From Streptantibioticus ferralitis (GTDB taxonomy: Bacteria > Actinomycetota > Actinomycetes > Streptomycetales > Streptomycetaceae): DNA of 64,000 bases. The DNA is taken from contig NZ_JARHTQ010000006.1 of the NCBI RefSeq assembly GCF_029223525.1, positions 124,001 to 188,000 of the forward strand, read 5' to 3'. The notes below the pieces were generated by a model. It saw nothing but the letters and a program-made list of their open reading frames with translations. It did no database searches and was not told the origin of the DNA. The position numbers and the translations under genes were made by a program. Below, piece by piece: positions 1-9,297 of the stretch (the first letter of the stretch is position 1; each line of letters begins with the position of its first letter).

Positions 1-902
1 CCGAGGAGCAGGGCACCGGCGGTCTTCAGCGGTACGCCGAGGCGCACCCCGACCTGCTCAGCGCGGACGCCATCGTGATCGGCGACACCGGGAACTTCCG
101 GGTCGGGCTGCCCACCGTCACCGCGACGCTGCGCGGTATGACGCTGGTCGAGGTCGCCGTCGACACGCTGGAAGGCAATCTGCACTCCGGCCAGTTCGGC
201 GGCGCCGCGCCCGACGCGCTCGCCGCGCTGATCCGGATACTCGACTCGCTGCGTGACGAGTCCGGCACCACGACGGTGGACGGCCTGACCGCCGACGCGA
301 GTTGGCAGGGGCTCCAGTACGGCGAGGAGGAGTTCCGCGCCGACGCCAAGGTGCTTGACGGTGTGAGCCTGATCGGGACGGGCAGCATCGCCGACCGCCT
401 GTGGGCACGCCCCGCGGTGACCGTCCTGGGGATCGACTGCCCGCCGGTAGTGGGCGCCACCCCGTCGGTGCACGCGAGCGCCCGAGCCCTGATCAGCCTG
501 CGGGTGCCGCCGGGCACGGAGGCCGCACAGGCCGAGAAGGCGCTCAGCGCGCACCTGCGGTCGGCCGCGCCGTGGGGTGCGCGGGTCGAGGTCACACCGC
601 GCGGCGAGGGCGAGCCGTTCCGCGCGGACACCTCCAGCCCGGCCTACACCGCGATGGCGGAGGCGATGCGCGCGGCCTACGACGGAGCGGAGATGGAGGT
701 CGCCGGGCAGGGCGGCTCCATTCCGCTGTGCAACACCCTCGCCGCGCTCTACCCGCAGGCCGAGATCCTGCTCATCGGGTTGAGCGAGCCGGAAGCGCAG
801 ATCCACGCGGTGAACGAGAGTGTCTCGCCGCAGGAGTTGGAGCGGATGTCGCTCGCCGAGGCACTGTTCCTGGCCAACTACGCACAGAGCAAGAACGGAT
901 GA
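1..902 (+). CDS. M20-family metallopeptidase (dipeptidase), C-terminal part
   Basis: The reading frame is open from base 3 with no start in the window, so the gene begins upstream. The first visible residues, EEQGTGG, match the metal-ligand and general-base glutamate region of M20/M25/M40 zinc aminoacylases and dipeptidases. A dimerisation domain follows (roughly residues 85-190 of the visible part), and a second catalytic segment ends in GGSIPLCNTLA and an H-A-V-N-E motif that supplies the last metal ligand. The family hydrolyses dipeptides or N-acyl amino acids in the cytoplasm. The exact substrate cannot be read from the sequence. The gene ends 43 bases before the converging kinase-NUDIX gene. 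Confidence 0.9.
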   Translation, partial: EEQGTGGLQRYAEAHPDLLSADAIVIGDTGNFRVGLPTVTATLRGMTLVEVAVDTLEGNLHSGQFGGAAPDALAALIRILDSLRDESGTTTVDGLTADASWQGLQYGEEEFRADAKVLDGVSLIGTGSIADRLWARPAVTVLGIDCPPVVGATPSVHASARALISLRVPPGTEAAQAEKALSAHLRSAAPWGARVEVTPRGEGEPFRADTSSPAYTAMAEAMRAAYDGAEMEVAGQGGSIPLCNTLAALYPQAEILLIGLSEPEAQIHAVNESVSPQELERMSLAEALFLANYAQSKNG

Positions 903-945
903 AGCACATAGCGGCCAAAAAACAGTGAATCACGGCGATTGGGAA

Positions 946-1995
946 TCAGTCAGCCGCTGAGACCGGTTCGCCCGCTTCGAGGTCGATCGCCCTGCCCTGG
1001 GCGCGAGCCCGCAGCGCCCAGTGCAGGCGGGCGAACCGTTCGGCCGGTAGCAGTACTGACGCCTCGTCCTCGGTGACGAAGCGCCAGCCGCGCAACTCGG
1101 CCGCGGGCAACAGCAGCCGCCCTGCGTCGGTGGCGGGCAGTGCGCCACCGTCGAACAGCAGACGCAGCCCACCGAAGCCCGGCGGCCGCGGTGGCTCCCA
1201 GTCGACCACCAGCAGTCGCAAGCCTCCGGCGGCGCCGAGGTCGACGCCGAGTTCCTCGGCGACCTCGCGCAGTGCCGCTCGGGTGGGCGGCTCACCACTC
1301 TCGACCACTCCACCGGGGAACTCCCAACCCGGCTTGTAGGTCGGGTCGACGAGCAGCACACGGTCCCGTTCGTCGAACAGCAGCACCCCGGCGGCCACCG
1401 TCTCCCGGGTCGGCTCGGGCGTCTGCACGATGCCACAGGCGCCAGCGCCCTCCCCCACGGCCGCGGCGACGCGCTCCGCGACCTCGCGCGGGGGCGCGTT
1501 GCCGATGTCCAGAACGTGGGCGTCCCGGGTGAGCCAGGGCAGCGCCGCACGGTAGGCGGCGAGGTGGTCCAGGCACCAGCGGCGCACCAAGGCGCTGGCC
1601 TCGGGGTCGCCGGGCACCTCCTCGCGGTGCTCGATGCGCTCCCGCAGGATCGTTTCCTCAACGCTCAGCAGCACATGTCTCACCGGAATTCCGCGGGCGG
1701 CCAGCGCGCCGAAGATCTCGTCACGATAGTCCTGGCGCAGCAGCGTCATGGGGGTCACCAGCGGTCCGCCGGTCTCCATGAGCAAAGCGGCGGCGGTGTC
1801 CACGACGAGTCGCCGCCAGGAGGGCAGTTCCTGGTAGTCGGTGATCTCGCCGAGCCGTTTCTCCGGCAGCAGCAACCTCAACGTGCCGCCGATCAGTTCG
1901 GGGTCGTACAGGGTGCTTCCGGGTATCAGGTCGATCAGTTCGCGCGCGGCGCTGGTCTTCCCCGCGCCGAACGCGCCGTTCAGCCAGACGATCAC
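946..1995 (-). CDS. P-loop kinase / NUDIX hydrolase fusion
   Basis: This is a two-domain protein of about 349 residues. The N-terminal half is a small P-loop NTPase with Walker A at residues 6-14 (NGAFGAGKTS), like AAA_33 or shikimate-kinase-type phosphotransferases. The C-terminal half carries a complete NUDIX box (GGVVESGE, then REVAEELGV), which hydrolyses nucleoside-diphosphate-linked compounds. The GTG start at 1995 is chosen because GGAGAGGGG lies 5 bases upstream. The frame is open further upstream, but that part has no family similarity. Substrates of both domains are unknown; phosphorylation of a small molecule plus hydrolysis of a nucleotide conjugate is an inference from the fold. 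Confidence 0.85.
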   Translation of the reverse strand: MIVWLNGAFGAGKTSAARELIDLIPGSTLYDPELIGGTLRLLLPEKRLGEITDYQELPSWRRLVVDTAAALLMETGGPLVTPMTLLRQDYRDEIFGALAARGIPVRHVLLSVEETILRERIEHREEVPGDPEASALVRRWCLDHLAAYRAALPWLTRDAHVLDIGNAPPREVAERVAAAVGEGAGACGIVQTPEPTRETVAAGVLLFDERDRVLLVDPTYKPGWEFPGGVVESGEPPTRAALREVAEELGVDLGAAGGLRLLVVDWEPPRPPGFGGLRLLFDGGALPATDAGRLLLPAAELRGWRFVTEDEASVLLPAERFARLHWALRARAQGRAIDLEAGEPVSAAD

Positions 1996-2278
1996 GGTGC
2001 CCCCTCTCCGTAGCCCCCTAAGAAGTGCCCGGGGCGCACGGTCGGGCAAACGCGCGCAGGACGGCGAGGGAGCCGCGGGAGCGAAGCTCAGCCGAAACCG
2101 TTCGGTCGCCAGCCAGACCCAACACAACCAAACGCAACCACCGCACCCCCATCCCCATCAGCGGCGAACATCAAGGCTCCACACAAGAAGCCACACCACT
2201 TACGTCCCCTCTTCCAACAATCCACAACACCATCCACCGTAATCGATCGCACCTGACGGGGACATGGCCTAGTTGACG

Positions 2279-2298
2279 GCCGGTCAGAGATGACCGGC
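2279..2298. promoter_or_regulatory. Inverted repeat GCCGGTCA-N4-TGACCGGC
   Basis: Perfect 8-bp arms are separated by GAGA, 36 bases upstream of the first ATG of the broken alpha-galactosidase. It may be an operator or part of the old promoter. The same arms with a 6-base spacer occur at 33293-33314. The rest of the 1996-2278 gap shows no gene; it is less GC-rich and C/A-rich. Confidence 0.4.
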
Positions 2299-2333
2299 AT
2301 GACGTCGACCGACCGGAAGGAGACATCGCAGCC

Positions 2334-3402
2334 ATGCGTCTGCTCGCCACCGGCACCGCGCACCGAACGGAGCGCTGGGCGCGGCCCTGTGCTCTACGCC
2401 GGGGGGGCTGACCACCCCGGCCACCGCCGCGGCCCACCAGCACGAAGTCCCCGCCGACTCCCCCTCCATCACAGCGACAACCGACGCCCCGCTACTGGGC
2501 AACGGTCTTGCCCGCACCCCGCCCATGGGCTTCAACAATTGGAACAGCACCCACTGCGGCCCCGGATTCAACGAGGCGGTGATCGAGGGCATCGCCGACA
2601 TCTTCGTCAGCAAGGGCCTCAAAGCGGCCGGTTACCAGTACGTCAACCTCGACGACTGCTGGGCACTGCCGAACCCTGACGCCAACGGCAAGCTCGTCCC
2701 CAATCCGGCCCGGTTCCCGCACGGCATCAAGGCGGTTGCCGACTATGTGCACGCCAAGGGGCTGAAGCTCGGCATCTACACCAGTGCGGGCACGAAGACC
2801 TGCAACAGCAAGGGCTTCCCCGGCGCCCTGGGCCATGAGTACTCAGACGCACAGCAGTTCGCCGACTGGGGTATGGACTACCTCAAATGCGACAACTGCC
2901 ATAACCAGGGCGTGGACGCCAAACAGCGGTACACCACGATGCGCGATGCGCTGAAGGCCACCGGTCGCCCCATCGTCTTCAGCATCTGCGAATGAGGCCG
3001 GAACCAACCGTGGTTGTGGGCCTCCGACGTCGGCAACCTGTGGCGCACCACGGGCGACATCAGCGACAACTGGTCCAGCATGCTGTCCAACCTCAAGCAG
3101 AACCTGCCGCTCGCCCAGTACGCCGGTCCCGGGCACTGGAACGATCCGGACATGCTGGAGGTCGGCAACGGCCGCATGACCGACACCGAATACCGGTCGC
3201 ACTTCAGCATGTGGGCGGTGATGGCCGCACCGCTGCTGATCGGCACCGATCCGCGACGGGCCCGCTTACCGGAGGACACCCCGCCCAGCCGCTGGCCGCC
3301 GCCATCGGCGGCGCGCAGACGATCCGCCTGGTGGTCACCGACGGCGGCGACGGCCCGGACTACGACCACGCGGACTGGGCCGACGCGACGATCACCTGCT
3401 GA
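2334..3402 (+). pseudogene. GH27 alpha-galactosidase, multiply disrupted
   Basis: The remains are those of a secreted glycoside hydrolase family 27 enzyme that removed terminal alpha-galactose. The catalytic domain is clear: MGFNNWNS at 2525, the nucleophile motif YLKCDNC near 2881, and the acid/base motif GHWNDPDML near 3136. There are at least three lesions. First, the signal-peptide start (ATG 2334, good AAGGAG upstream) is in a different frame from the catalytic domain, so a shift lies between 2334 and 2381. Second, the expected FSICEW codon TGG is a TGA stop at 2993-2995, and the same frame continues in full homology after it. Third, after LLIGTD (about 3245) the frame changes and the sequence jumps to the end of a carbohydrate-binding NPCBM domain ([10 protein letters not shown]...DWADA), so the C-terminal barrel and the linker are deleted. 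No active enzyme can be made. Confidence 0.9.
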
Positions 3403-3406
3403 CCGG

Positions 3407-4417
3407 TCAGCCGCTGAGCACCGCGCCCCGCCCACCGGTCGGGCCGCCCGACGCCGCGGCGGCGCTGAAAGCGGCCGCCGCGGCGCCCACCAGACCGGCA
3501 TCCGTCCCCAGTTGCGCCGGAACCACCACGACCCCCGAGGCGAACGACAGGGTCGCGTACCGCCTCAACTGCTCCCTCAGGGGGCCGAAGAGCACCTCAC
3601 CGGCGCCCGCCACTCCCCCGCCGATCACCACCACTTCGATCTCCACCAGGGTCGCGCAGGCCGCTATACCGGCTGCCAGCGCTTGCGCGGCCCGCTCGAA
3701 GGAAGCCCGGGCTATCGGATCCCCGGCCCGCGCCGACGCGGCGACCGCCACTGCGGTGGGCTCGGATCCGTCCTCCGGCTTCCAGCCCTCCTCCAGGGCG
3801 CGGCGGGTGATGTTGGGGCCGCTGGCCAGGCGCTCAACACAGCCCCGGGCGCCGCACGGACACAGCGGCCCGTCGAGATCGACGCTGATGTGTCCGATAT
3901 GGCCCGCGTTCCCGGTGGGGCCGGGGTGCAGCACACCGCCCAGCACGAAGCCTCCGCCGACACCGGTCGACACCACCATGCACAGCGCGTTGTCATAGCC
4001 GCGGGCGGCGCCCTGCCAGTGCTCCGCCGCCGCGATGGCAACGCCATCGCCCGAAAGGGTGATGGGCAGCCCGCCGGATATCTCCCGGACCCGCGCGACC
4101 AGCGGGAATCCACGCCAGCCCGGGACATTGACCGGGCTGACGGTACCGGTCGAGGCGTCAACCGGGCCCGCGCTGCCAATGCCGACCGCACTCGCCCGCG
4201 CCCAGCGCGGGTCGGCGGCCAGTTCGCGCAGCACCTCCGCGACCGCGCGCATCACCGTTTCCCCGTCCTCTGCCGCGGGGGTGGGTCGCAGAGCGCGTAC
4301 GAGCACCCGCCCGGTGCTGTCGACCAGTGCCCCCGCGATCTTCGTTCCGCCGATGTCCAGGGCCACGACCAGCCCTTCGGCGGCCGGGACCCGCACTGCG
4401 GTGCCTTCGCTGTGCAT
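3407..4417 (-). CDS. ROK-family sugar kinase
   Basis: The product is about 336 residues, the usual length of a ROK kinase. The N-terminal phosphate-binding motif is [12 protein letters not shown], and the ROK signature and zinc site are present (GHIGHISVD, then [10 protein letters not shown] with three cysteines). It has no DNA-binding domain, so it is a glucokinase/N-acetylglucosamine-kinase type enzyme rather than a repressor. ATG 4417 is chosen because it directly precedes the conserved domain and has GGGAG upstream; the longer frame is unlike the family. It is divergent from a LacI regulator with an operator between them, and its stop lies 4 bases after the decayed alpha-galactosidase, which suggests an old sugar-use locus. 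Confidence 0.9.
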   Translation of the reverse strand: MHSEGTAVRVPAAEGLVVALDIGGTKIAGALVDSTGRVLVRALRPTPAAEDGETVMRAVAEVLRELAADPRWARASAVGIGSAGPVDASTGTVSPVNVPGWRGFPLVARVREISGGLPITLSGDGVAIAAAEHWQGAARGYDNALCMVVSTGVGGGFVLGGVLHPGPTGNAGHIGHISVDLDGPLCPCGARGCVERLASGPNITRRALEEGWKPEDGSEPTAVAVAASARAGDPIARASFERAAQALAAGIAACATLVEIEVVVIGGGVAGAGEVLFGPLREQLRRYATLSFASGVVVVPAQLGTDAGLVGAAAAAFSAAAASGGPTGGRGAVLSG

Positions 4418-4506
4418 CGGTACGGTGTCTCCCTTGTCCGCGATGTCATTCCCGTACGGGGCGCGACCCCTGGGCAGTGGCGAGCCAGAGTAGTCTGACC
4501 TTTGTT

Positions 4507-4518
4507 GACAACGTTGTC
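4507..4518. promoter_or_regulatory. LacI-type operator GACAACGTTGTC
   Basis: A perfect 12-bp palindrome with the central CG typical of LacI/GalR operators lies in the divergent promoter region between the ROK kinase and the LacI gene, 24 bases before the LacI start. It is the likely autoregulatory site that also controls the kinase. This is inferred from position and symmetry. Confidence 0.75.
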
Positions 4519-4542
4519 TAGCCCCTAGGCTCACGTTACCCC

Positions 4543-5640
4543 GTGCGTTCGACGACAGGACTGCCGCCCGTGCCCGACTCCCCGCCCGCATCCCGCCACA
4601 TGCCCCCCGCGACGACCGCCGCACGGTACGGCAGCCGCCCGACGATGAAGGACGTGGCCGCCCGGGCGGGCGTCGGCCTGAAAACCGTCTCCCGCGTCGT
4701 CAACGGCGAAACCGGCGTCACCGCGGAGACCGAGTCGCGGGTCCGCGCCGCGATCGAAGCGCTCGGCTTCCGCCGCAACGACAGCGCGCGCATCCTGCGC
4801 AAGGGGCGCACCGCCAGCATCGGCCTGGTCCTGGAGGACCTCGCCGACCCGTTCTACTCCCCGCTCAGCCGCGCCGTCGAAGAGGTGGCCAGAGCCAACG
4901 GCAGCCTGCTGTTCGCCGGATCGAGCGCCGAAGTCCCGGAGCGGGAGCAGGAGTTGGCGCTGGCACTGTGCGCACGCAGGGTGGACGGACTGGTGATCGT
5001 CCCGGCCAGCGACGACCACCGGTACCTCGAACCGGAGATCGCCGCGGGCATCGCCACCGTCTTCGTCGACCGCCCCGCGAGCCGGATCGACGCGGACGCG
5101 GTACTCACCGACAACGCGGGTGGCGCACGCGAGGCGGTCGCCCATCTGATCGCGCACGGCCACCGGCGGATCGGGTTCATCGGAGACCGCCCGCACATCC
5201 ACACCGCGGACGAACGGCTGCGCGGCTATCGCGAGGCGATGGCCGCGCACGGGCTCGCCGTCCGCGGCGACTGGGTGTCGATGGGCGCGACCGCGCCGGA
5301 ACGGGTACGGGCCGAACTGGACCGAATGGCGTCGGGACCGGACCCCGTCACCGCGCTGTTCGCGGGCAACAACCGGGTGACGGTCACCGCGGTCCGGGTT
5401 CTGGCGGAGCGCGAGCGGTCTGTGCGACCGCTCGCGCTGGTTGGCTTCGACGACTTCGAACTGGCCGATTTGCTGCGGCCGGGCGTCACGGTCATAGCAC
5501 AGGACCCGGCCCGGCTGGGCCGTACGGCCGCGGAACTCCTGTTCCGCCGCCTCGACGGCGCGGCGGAGTCGCCTCGTCGGCTGGAGTTGCCCGGACGGCT
5601 CATCGTCCGAGGTTCAGGAGAATTCTCCCCCCACGACTAA
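4543..5640 (+). CDS. LacI-family transcriptional regulator
   Basis: The product has 365 residues from the GTG at 4543. The helix-turn-helix is at about residues 35-60 (TMKDVAARAGVGLKTVSRVVNG), followed by the hinge and a periplasmic-binding-protein-like sugar-sensing domain (LADPFYSPL near 100, GFDDFELADLL near 305). The N-terminal extension before the HTH is unusually long. No clear ribosome binding site precedes 4543, so translation may be leaderless or start at the ATG at 4645. It very likely represses the divergent ROK kinase through the palindrome at 4507-4518; the inducer is unknown. Confidence 0.92.
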   Translation: MRSTTGLPPVPDSPPASRHMPPATTAARYGSRPTMKDVAARAGVGLKTVSRVVNGETGVTAETESRVRAAIEALGFRRNDSARILRKGRTASIGLVLEDLADPFYSPLSRAVEEVARANGSLLFAGSSAEVPEREQELALALCARRVDGLVIVPASDDHRYLEPEIAAGIATVFVDRPASRIDADAVLTDNAGGAREAVAHLIAHGHRRIGFIGDRPHIHTADERLRGYREAMAAHGLAVRGDWVSMGATAPERVRAELDRMASGPDPVTALFAGNNRVTVTAVRVLAERERSVRPLALVGFDDFELADLLRPGVTVIAQDPARLGRTAAELLFRRLDGAAESPRRLELPGRLIVRGSGEFSPHD

Positions 5641-5930
5641 GCTCGCGCTTGGCGGTTCCGGGTACGGAGATTTCCCTCCCCCCACCCGTTGCCGTGGTCC
5701 GCGTCCTGCCGTTGCGCGGGGCGGCCTCCGGCCCGGTTGCGGTTCCGCTCGCGCTTGGCGGTTCCGGGTACGGAGATTTCCCTCCCCCCACCCGTTTGCC
5801 GGTGCCCGCATCTTGCCGTTGCGCGGGGCGGCCTCCGGCCCGGTTGCGGTTCCGCTCGCGCTTGGCGGTTCCGGGTACGGACATTTCCCTCCCCCCACCC
5901 GTTGCCGGTGCCCGCATCTTGCCGTTGCGC
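5641..5930. repeat. Tandem direct repeat, 106-107 bp unit, about 2.7 copies
   Basis: The copies run 5641-5746, 5747-5853 and 5854-5930 (the last one truncated). Each starts GCTCGCGCTTGGCGG, contains a C-rich tract (TTTCCCTCCCCCCACCCG) and, in complete copies, ends in CCCGGTTGCGGTTCC. They differ by only a few substitutions and one inserted T. The array starts directly after the LacI stop codon. Reading frames exist across it because the unit is nearly a multiple of three, but they look like chance. The remaining gap to 6064 has no recognisable feature. Confidence 0.9.
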
Positions 5931-6064
5931 ACGGCCGCCGTGGGGTCGGGGGTGGGGATGCGAACCCGAAGAGGAAGAGGGCCAAAAGAATCGCACCCCC
6001 TACGGATCGTGATGGCCACCGGCCCGCAGCGCAACAGACAGCGCGCAACGGCACCCATCAAACA

Positions 6065-7330
6065 TCAGCGAAGGGCGAGCAGTTGCTCCCGCCCGACCCC
6101 CGCCAAAGCGCTCACCTCAGAGAGATCAACGGCCCCGCATTCGACACCCCGCAACAAGTACCCGCTGAGCGCCCGAGCCGTGGCCGGCTCATCCATCACA
6201 TCCCCACCCGCCCGAGCGACATACGCCGCAAGACGGCCAGCCGCAGCCTCCAACCCCTCACGGTAGAAGGCGTAGACCGCCGCATACCGCGTCGGCAGAT
6301 GCCCAGGATGCATATCCCAACCCTGGTAATAGGCCCGCGCCAGCGATCTCCGGACAAGCCCGTAATGCAGCCGCCAGGCATCCCGCACCTGATCGGTCCC
6401 CCCAACCGGCAGGACGTTCGTCGAACCGTCCGACAGCCGCACCCCGGTCCCCGCGGCAGCGACCTGCATCACGGCCTTGGCGTGGTCGGCGGCCGGATGA
6501 TCCATGGACTGATAGGCCGCACTGACCCCGCACGCCGCGCTGTAGTCGAACGTGCCGTAGTGCAGCCCGGTGGCCCGCCCCTCGGCCGCGTCGATCAGCC
6601 GGGCCACGGTCGCCGTGCCGTCCGGCCCGAGGATCGCCTGTGTGGTCTCGATCTGGACCTCGAAGCCGATCCGCCCCGGCTCCAGCCCGCGCGCCTTCTC
6701 GAACTCCTCGCACAGCCGGACCATCGCGGTCACCTGCTCGGGAAAGGTCACTTTGGGCAGCGTCAGGACCAGCCCGTCCGGCAGACCACCCGCCTCCATC
6801 AGCCCGGTCAGGAAGACATCCAGCGTCCGGATGCCCCGGTCACGTACCACCGCCTCCATGCACTTCATTCGGATGCCGATGTACGGCGGCGCCCCTCCCT
6901 CAGCGACCGCTGCGGCAACCAGCCTCGCCGCCCGGACCGCGGCGGCGTCCTCCTCCGCGTCGGGGCGCGGACCGTAGCCGTCCTCGAAGTCGATCCGCAG
7001 GTCCTCGATCGGCTCCCGCCGTAGTTTGGCCCGGACCCTGCCGTAGACCTGCGCGGCGAGTCCCTCGGGCAGGCCGAGGACAGCGGCGAAGGCGGCGGCG
7101 TCCGGCGCATTCCGGTCGAGCGCGGCGAGCGCCTGCTCCCCCCAGGACCGCACCGTGTCAGCGGCAAAGGCGTCGGCGGGCACATAGACCGTGTGCACCG
7201 GCTGCCGGGTGCCGGGGTCTCCCGGGTAGCGCCGGGCCAGTTCCGCGTCGACCCCGGCGAGGGAAGCGGCCACGCTCTCCCGTACCGCGCCCGGCAGACT
7301 GGTCGCCACCGCCGTCTCGTCCGACCCCAT
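6065..7330 (-). CDS. HpcH/HpaI aldolase-like protein (DUF6986)
   Basis: The product has 421 residues. The fold is that of the HpcH/HpaI aldolase and citrate-lyase beta superfamily: an RIDFEDGYG motif (about residues 112-120) with acidic metal ligands, IGIRMKCME, and a FEVQIETTQA segment that supplies the metal-binding glutamate, with GTFDYSAACG downstream. This actinobacterial group is catalogued as DUF6986, and its substrate is not established. Related enzymes cleave or form C-C bonds of 2-oxo acids using a divalent metal. The start is supported by GGAGGGTG 6 bases upstream. It stands alone, with the tandem repeat array downstream. Confidence 0.85.
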   Translation of the reverse strand: MGSDETAVATSLPGAVRESVAASLAGVDAELARRYPGDPGTRQPVHTVYVPADAFAADTVRSWGEQALAALDRNAPDAAAFAAVLGLPEGLAAQVYGRVRAKLRREPIEDLRIDFEDGYGPRPDAEEDAAAVRAARLVAAAVAEGGAPPYIGIRMKCMEAVVRDRGIRTLDVFLTGLMEAGGLPDGLVLTLPKVTFPEQVTAMVRLCEEFEKARGLEPGRIGFEVQIETTQAILGPDGTATVARLIDAAEGRATGLHYGTFDYSAACGVSAAYQSMDHPAADHAKAVMQVAAAGTGVRLSDGSTNVLPVGGTDQVRDAWRLHYGLVRRSLARAYYQGWDMHPGHLPTRYAAVYAFYREGLEAAAGRLAAYVARAGGDVMDEPATARALSGYLLRGVECGAVDLSEVSALAGVGREQLLALR

Positions 7331-7427
7331 CCGACACCCTCCGTACGGTTTTCGTTGAGCGGAATCCCTAATCCGTAGAGCGGATTTTTCCAGTGCGTAC
7401 CATCGACGTCAATGGTGGTCGGCCAGG

Positions 7428-7907
7428 TCAGTCGGGTGACAGCAGTCGGCCCCGGATGTGACCGAAGATCAAGCTGGTCTCGGTGTGCTGCACCGCCGGG
7501 TGGGTGGTGAGGTGGTCCAGGACGAAGTCCCGCAGCGCGTCGGAGTCCCGCACCGCGACCCGCAGCAGATAGTCGTCCGCGCCGGAGACATGGAACAGTT
7601 CCACCACGCCGGGCAGTCGCGGTATCTCCCGTACGAACCGGTCCACTTGGTCGCGTCGGTGTGAGTGCAGCCGTACGGAGATCATCGCCTGGATGCCGAG
7701 CCCGAGCGCCGGAGGATCGAGCTCCACACGGAACCCGCGGATCACCCCGCGCTCGCGCAGGGAGCGGATACGGGACAGGCAGGTCGACGGAGCGATGCCG
7801 ACCGCCGCGGCGATCGCGCTGTTCGGCATCCGGGCGTCCTGGGCCAGCAGGCCCAGGATCGAGCGGTCGACCGGACCGAGGTCGTCGGCCTGCTGATTCT
7901 TCGGCAT
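7428..7907 (-). CDS. Lrp/AsnC-family regulator
   Basis: The product has 159 residues, the normal length. It has an N-terminal winged helix-turn-helix (about residues 11-60, containing AVGIAPSTCLSRIRSLRERGVI) and a C-terminal RAM effector-binding domain (GIQAMISVRLH through VSGADDYLLRVAVRD). Such proteins sense amino acids and often control a neighbouring amino-acid gene. It is divergent from the PLP-dependent sulfur amino-acid lyase (gap of 138 bases), which is its likely target together with itself. Confidence 0.92.
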   Translation of the reverse strand: MPKNQQADDLGPVDRSILGLLAQDARMPNSAIAAAVGIAPSTCLSRIRSLRERGVIRGFRVELDPPALGLGIQAMISVRLHSHRRDQVDRFVREIPRLPGVVELFHVSGADDYLLRVAVRDSDALRDFVLDHLTTHPAVQHTETSLIFGHIRGRLLSPD

Positions 7908-8045
7908 ACGGCTGACAATGACTCCTTCGGCCGCACATTGCCAAGGCCTGTCGGGTGGTCCGCGAATTATCTGCGGCTACTCACCAGTTCCGGCGTCGTT
8001 TTCCTCACCATGTCGCCAGCCGCGAACCACAGATAGGGGCCGTCA

Positions 8046-9221
8046 ATGCAGCCGACCGCACTTCGCCCGGACTCCGCCGCCGTACACGCCGGACGCGGGG
8101 ACCTGCGCGCCCTGGGCGTACACGTGCCGCCCGTCGACTTGTCGACGACCAACCCGCTGCCCGATGTCGAGACAGGCGGCGACAGCTACGAGGCACTGGC
8201 GACCGGCGGGCTGCCCATCGACGGCGGCAGCCATGTCTACCAGCGGCTGTGGAATCCGACGACCGCGCGCTTCGAGCAGGCGCTGGCCGAGCTGGAGGGC
8301 TGCGCCGAGGCGGTGGCCTTCTCGTCCGGGATGGCCGCCATCACCGCCTGTCTGCTCGCCGCCCGGGCCGACGGCAAGGGCCATGTGGTCGCCGTACGGC
8401 CGCTCTACGGGGGCACCGACCATCTGCTGGCGACCGGACTGCTGGGTACCGAGGTGACCTGGGCGGAGCCGGACCGGGTCGCCGAGGCGCTGCGCCCGGA
8501 CACCGGCCTGGTGGTCGTGGAGACCCCGGCCAATCCCACCCTGGAGCTGGTCGATCTGGCGGCCGTCGCCGAGCAGTGCGGCGAAGTGCCGCTGCTGGTG
8601 GACAACACCTTCGCCACGCCCGTGCTGCAGCAGCCCGCTCGGCACGGTGCCACGCTGGTGGTGCACAGTGCGACGAAGTACCTCGGCGGCCACGGCGACG
8701 TCCTCGCCGGAGTGGTGGCGACAACCTCCGACTGGGCTCAGCGGCTGCGTCCGGTACGCGCCCTGACCGGCGGCATCCTGCATCCGCTGGCCGGATACCT
8801 GCTGCACCGCGGGCTGCAGACGCTGCCGCTGCGGGTTCGCCACCAGTCGGCGTCCGCGTACAAGCTCGCCGCCCGGCTGGCCGAGCACTCCGCGGTTGAG
8901 CGGGTCTTCTACCCGGGCCTGGCCGAGTGCGACCCGTCGGGACTGATAGGGCGCCAGATGTCGGAGCCGGGAGCGGTCATCTCCCTTGCGGTGCGCGGCG
9001 GTTACCAGGCGGCGGCCGATACGGCGGCGGCTTGCCGGTTGATCACGCACGCGGTCTCGCTCGGCGGTGTGGACACGCTGATCCAGCACCCGGCGGCGCT
9101 CACCCACCGGCCGGTGGCCGCGGACGCCAAGCCGGGTGCGTCGATCCTGCGGGTGTCCGTCGGGCTGGAGGACGTCGAGGACGTCTACGAGGACCTGGAC
9201 CGCGCACTGCGGCAGACATGA
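8046..9221 (+). CDS. Cys/Met-metabolism PLP-dependent lyase (methionine gamma-lyase / cystathionine type)
   Basis: The product has 391 residues of the trans-sulfuration enzyme family (fold type I PLP). Visible features are the cofactor phosphate-binding stretch SSGMAAITA (about 93-101), VETPANPTLEL, LVDNTFATP (Asp pairing with the PLP nitrogen), and the Schiff-base lysine in HSATKYLGGHGD (about residue 205). It could be a methionine gamma-lyase, a cystathionine gamma-lyase or a synthase; sequence alone does not decide. The divergent Lrp/AsnC gene suggests catabolic control by an amino acid. A strong hairpin terminator follows. Confidence 0.88.
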   Translation: MQPTALRPDSAAVHAGRGDLRALGVHVPPVDLSTTNPLPDVETGGDSYEALATGGLPIDGGSHVYQRLWNPTTARFEQALAELEGCAEAVAFSSGMAAITACLLAARADGKGHVVAVRPLYGGTDHLLATGLLGTEVTWAEPDRVAEALRPDTGLVVVETPANPTLELVDLAAVAEQCGEVPLLVDNTFATPVLQQPARHGATLVVHSATKYLGGHGDVLAGVVATTSDWAQRLRPVRALTGGILHPLAGYLLHRGLQTLPLRVRHQSASAYKLAARLAEHSAVERVFYPGLAECDPSGLIGRQMSEPGAVISLAVRGGYQAAADTAAACRLITHAVSLGGVDTLIQHPAALTHRPVAADAKPGASILRVSVGLEDVEDVYEDLDRALRQT

Positions 9222-9250
9222 CAGCGGAGCGAAGCTCCTGAACAGCGCAA

Positions 9251-9280
9251 GGGGCCACGCGGAGCGATCCGCGTGGCCCC
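9251..9280. terminator. Bidirectional hairpin terminator
   Basis: A perfect 13-bp stem (GGGGCCACGCGGA and its complement) with a 4-base loop sits between the lyase gene and the converging etfA gene. It can serve both transcripts. Confidence 0.85.
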
Positions 9281-9297
9281 TCAGCCGTTCGAACGGG

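Noticed and set aside
5641-6060. Three overlapping minus-strand reading frames over the tandem repeats
   Set aside because: They exist only because the repeat unit is close to a multiple of three and lacks stops; none has a ribosome binding site or known domain.
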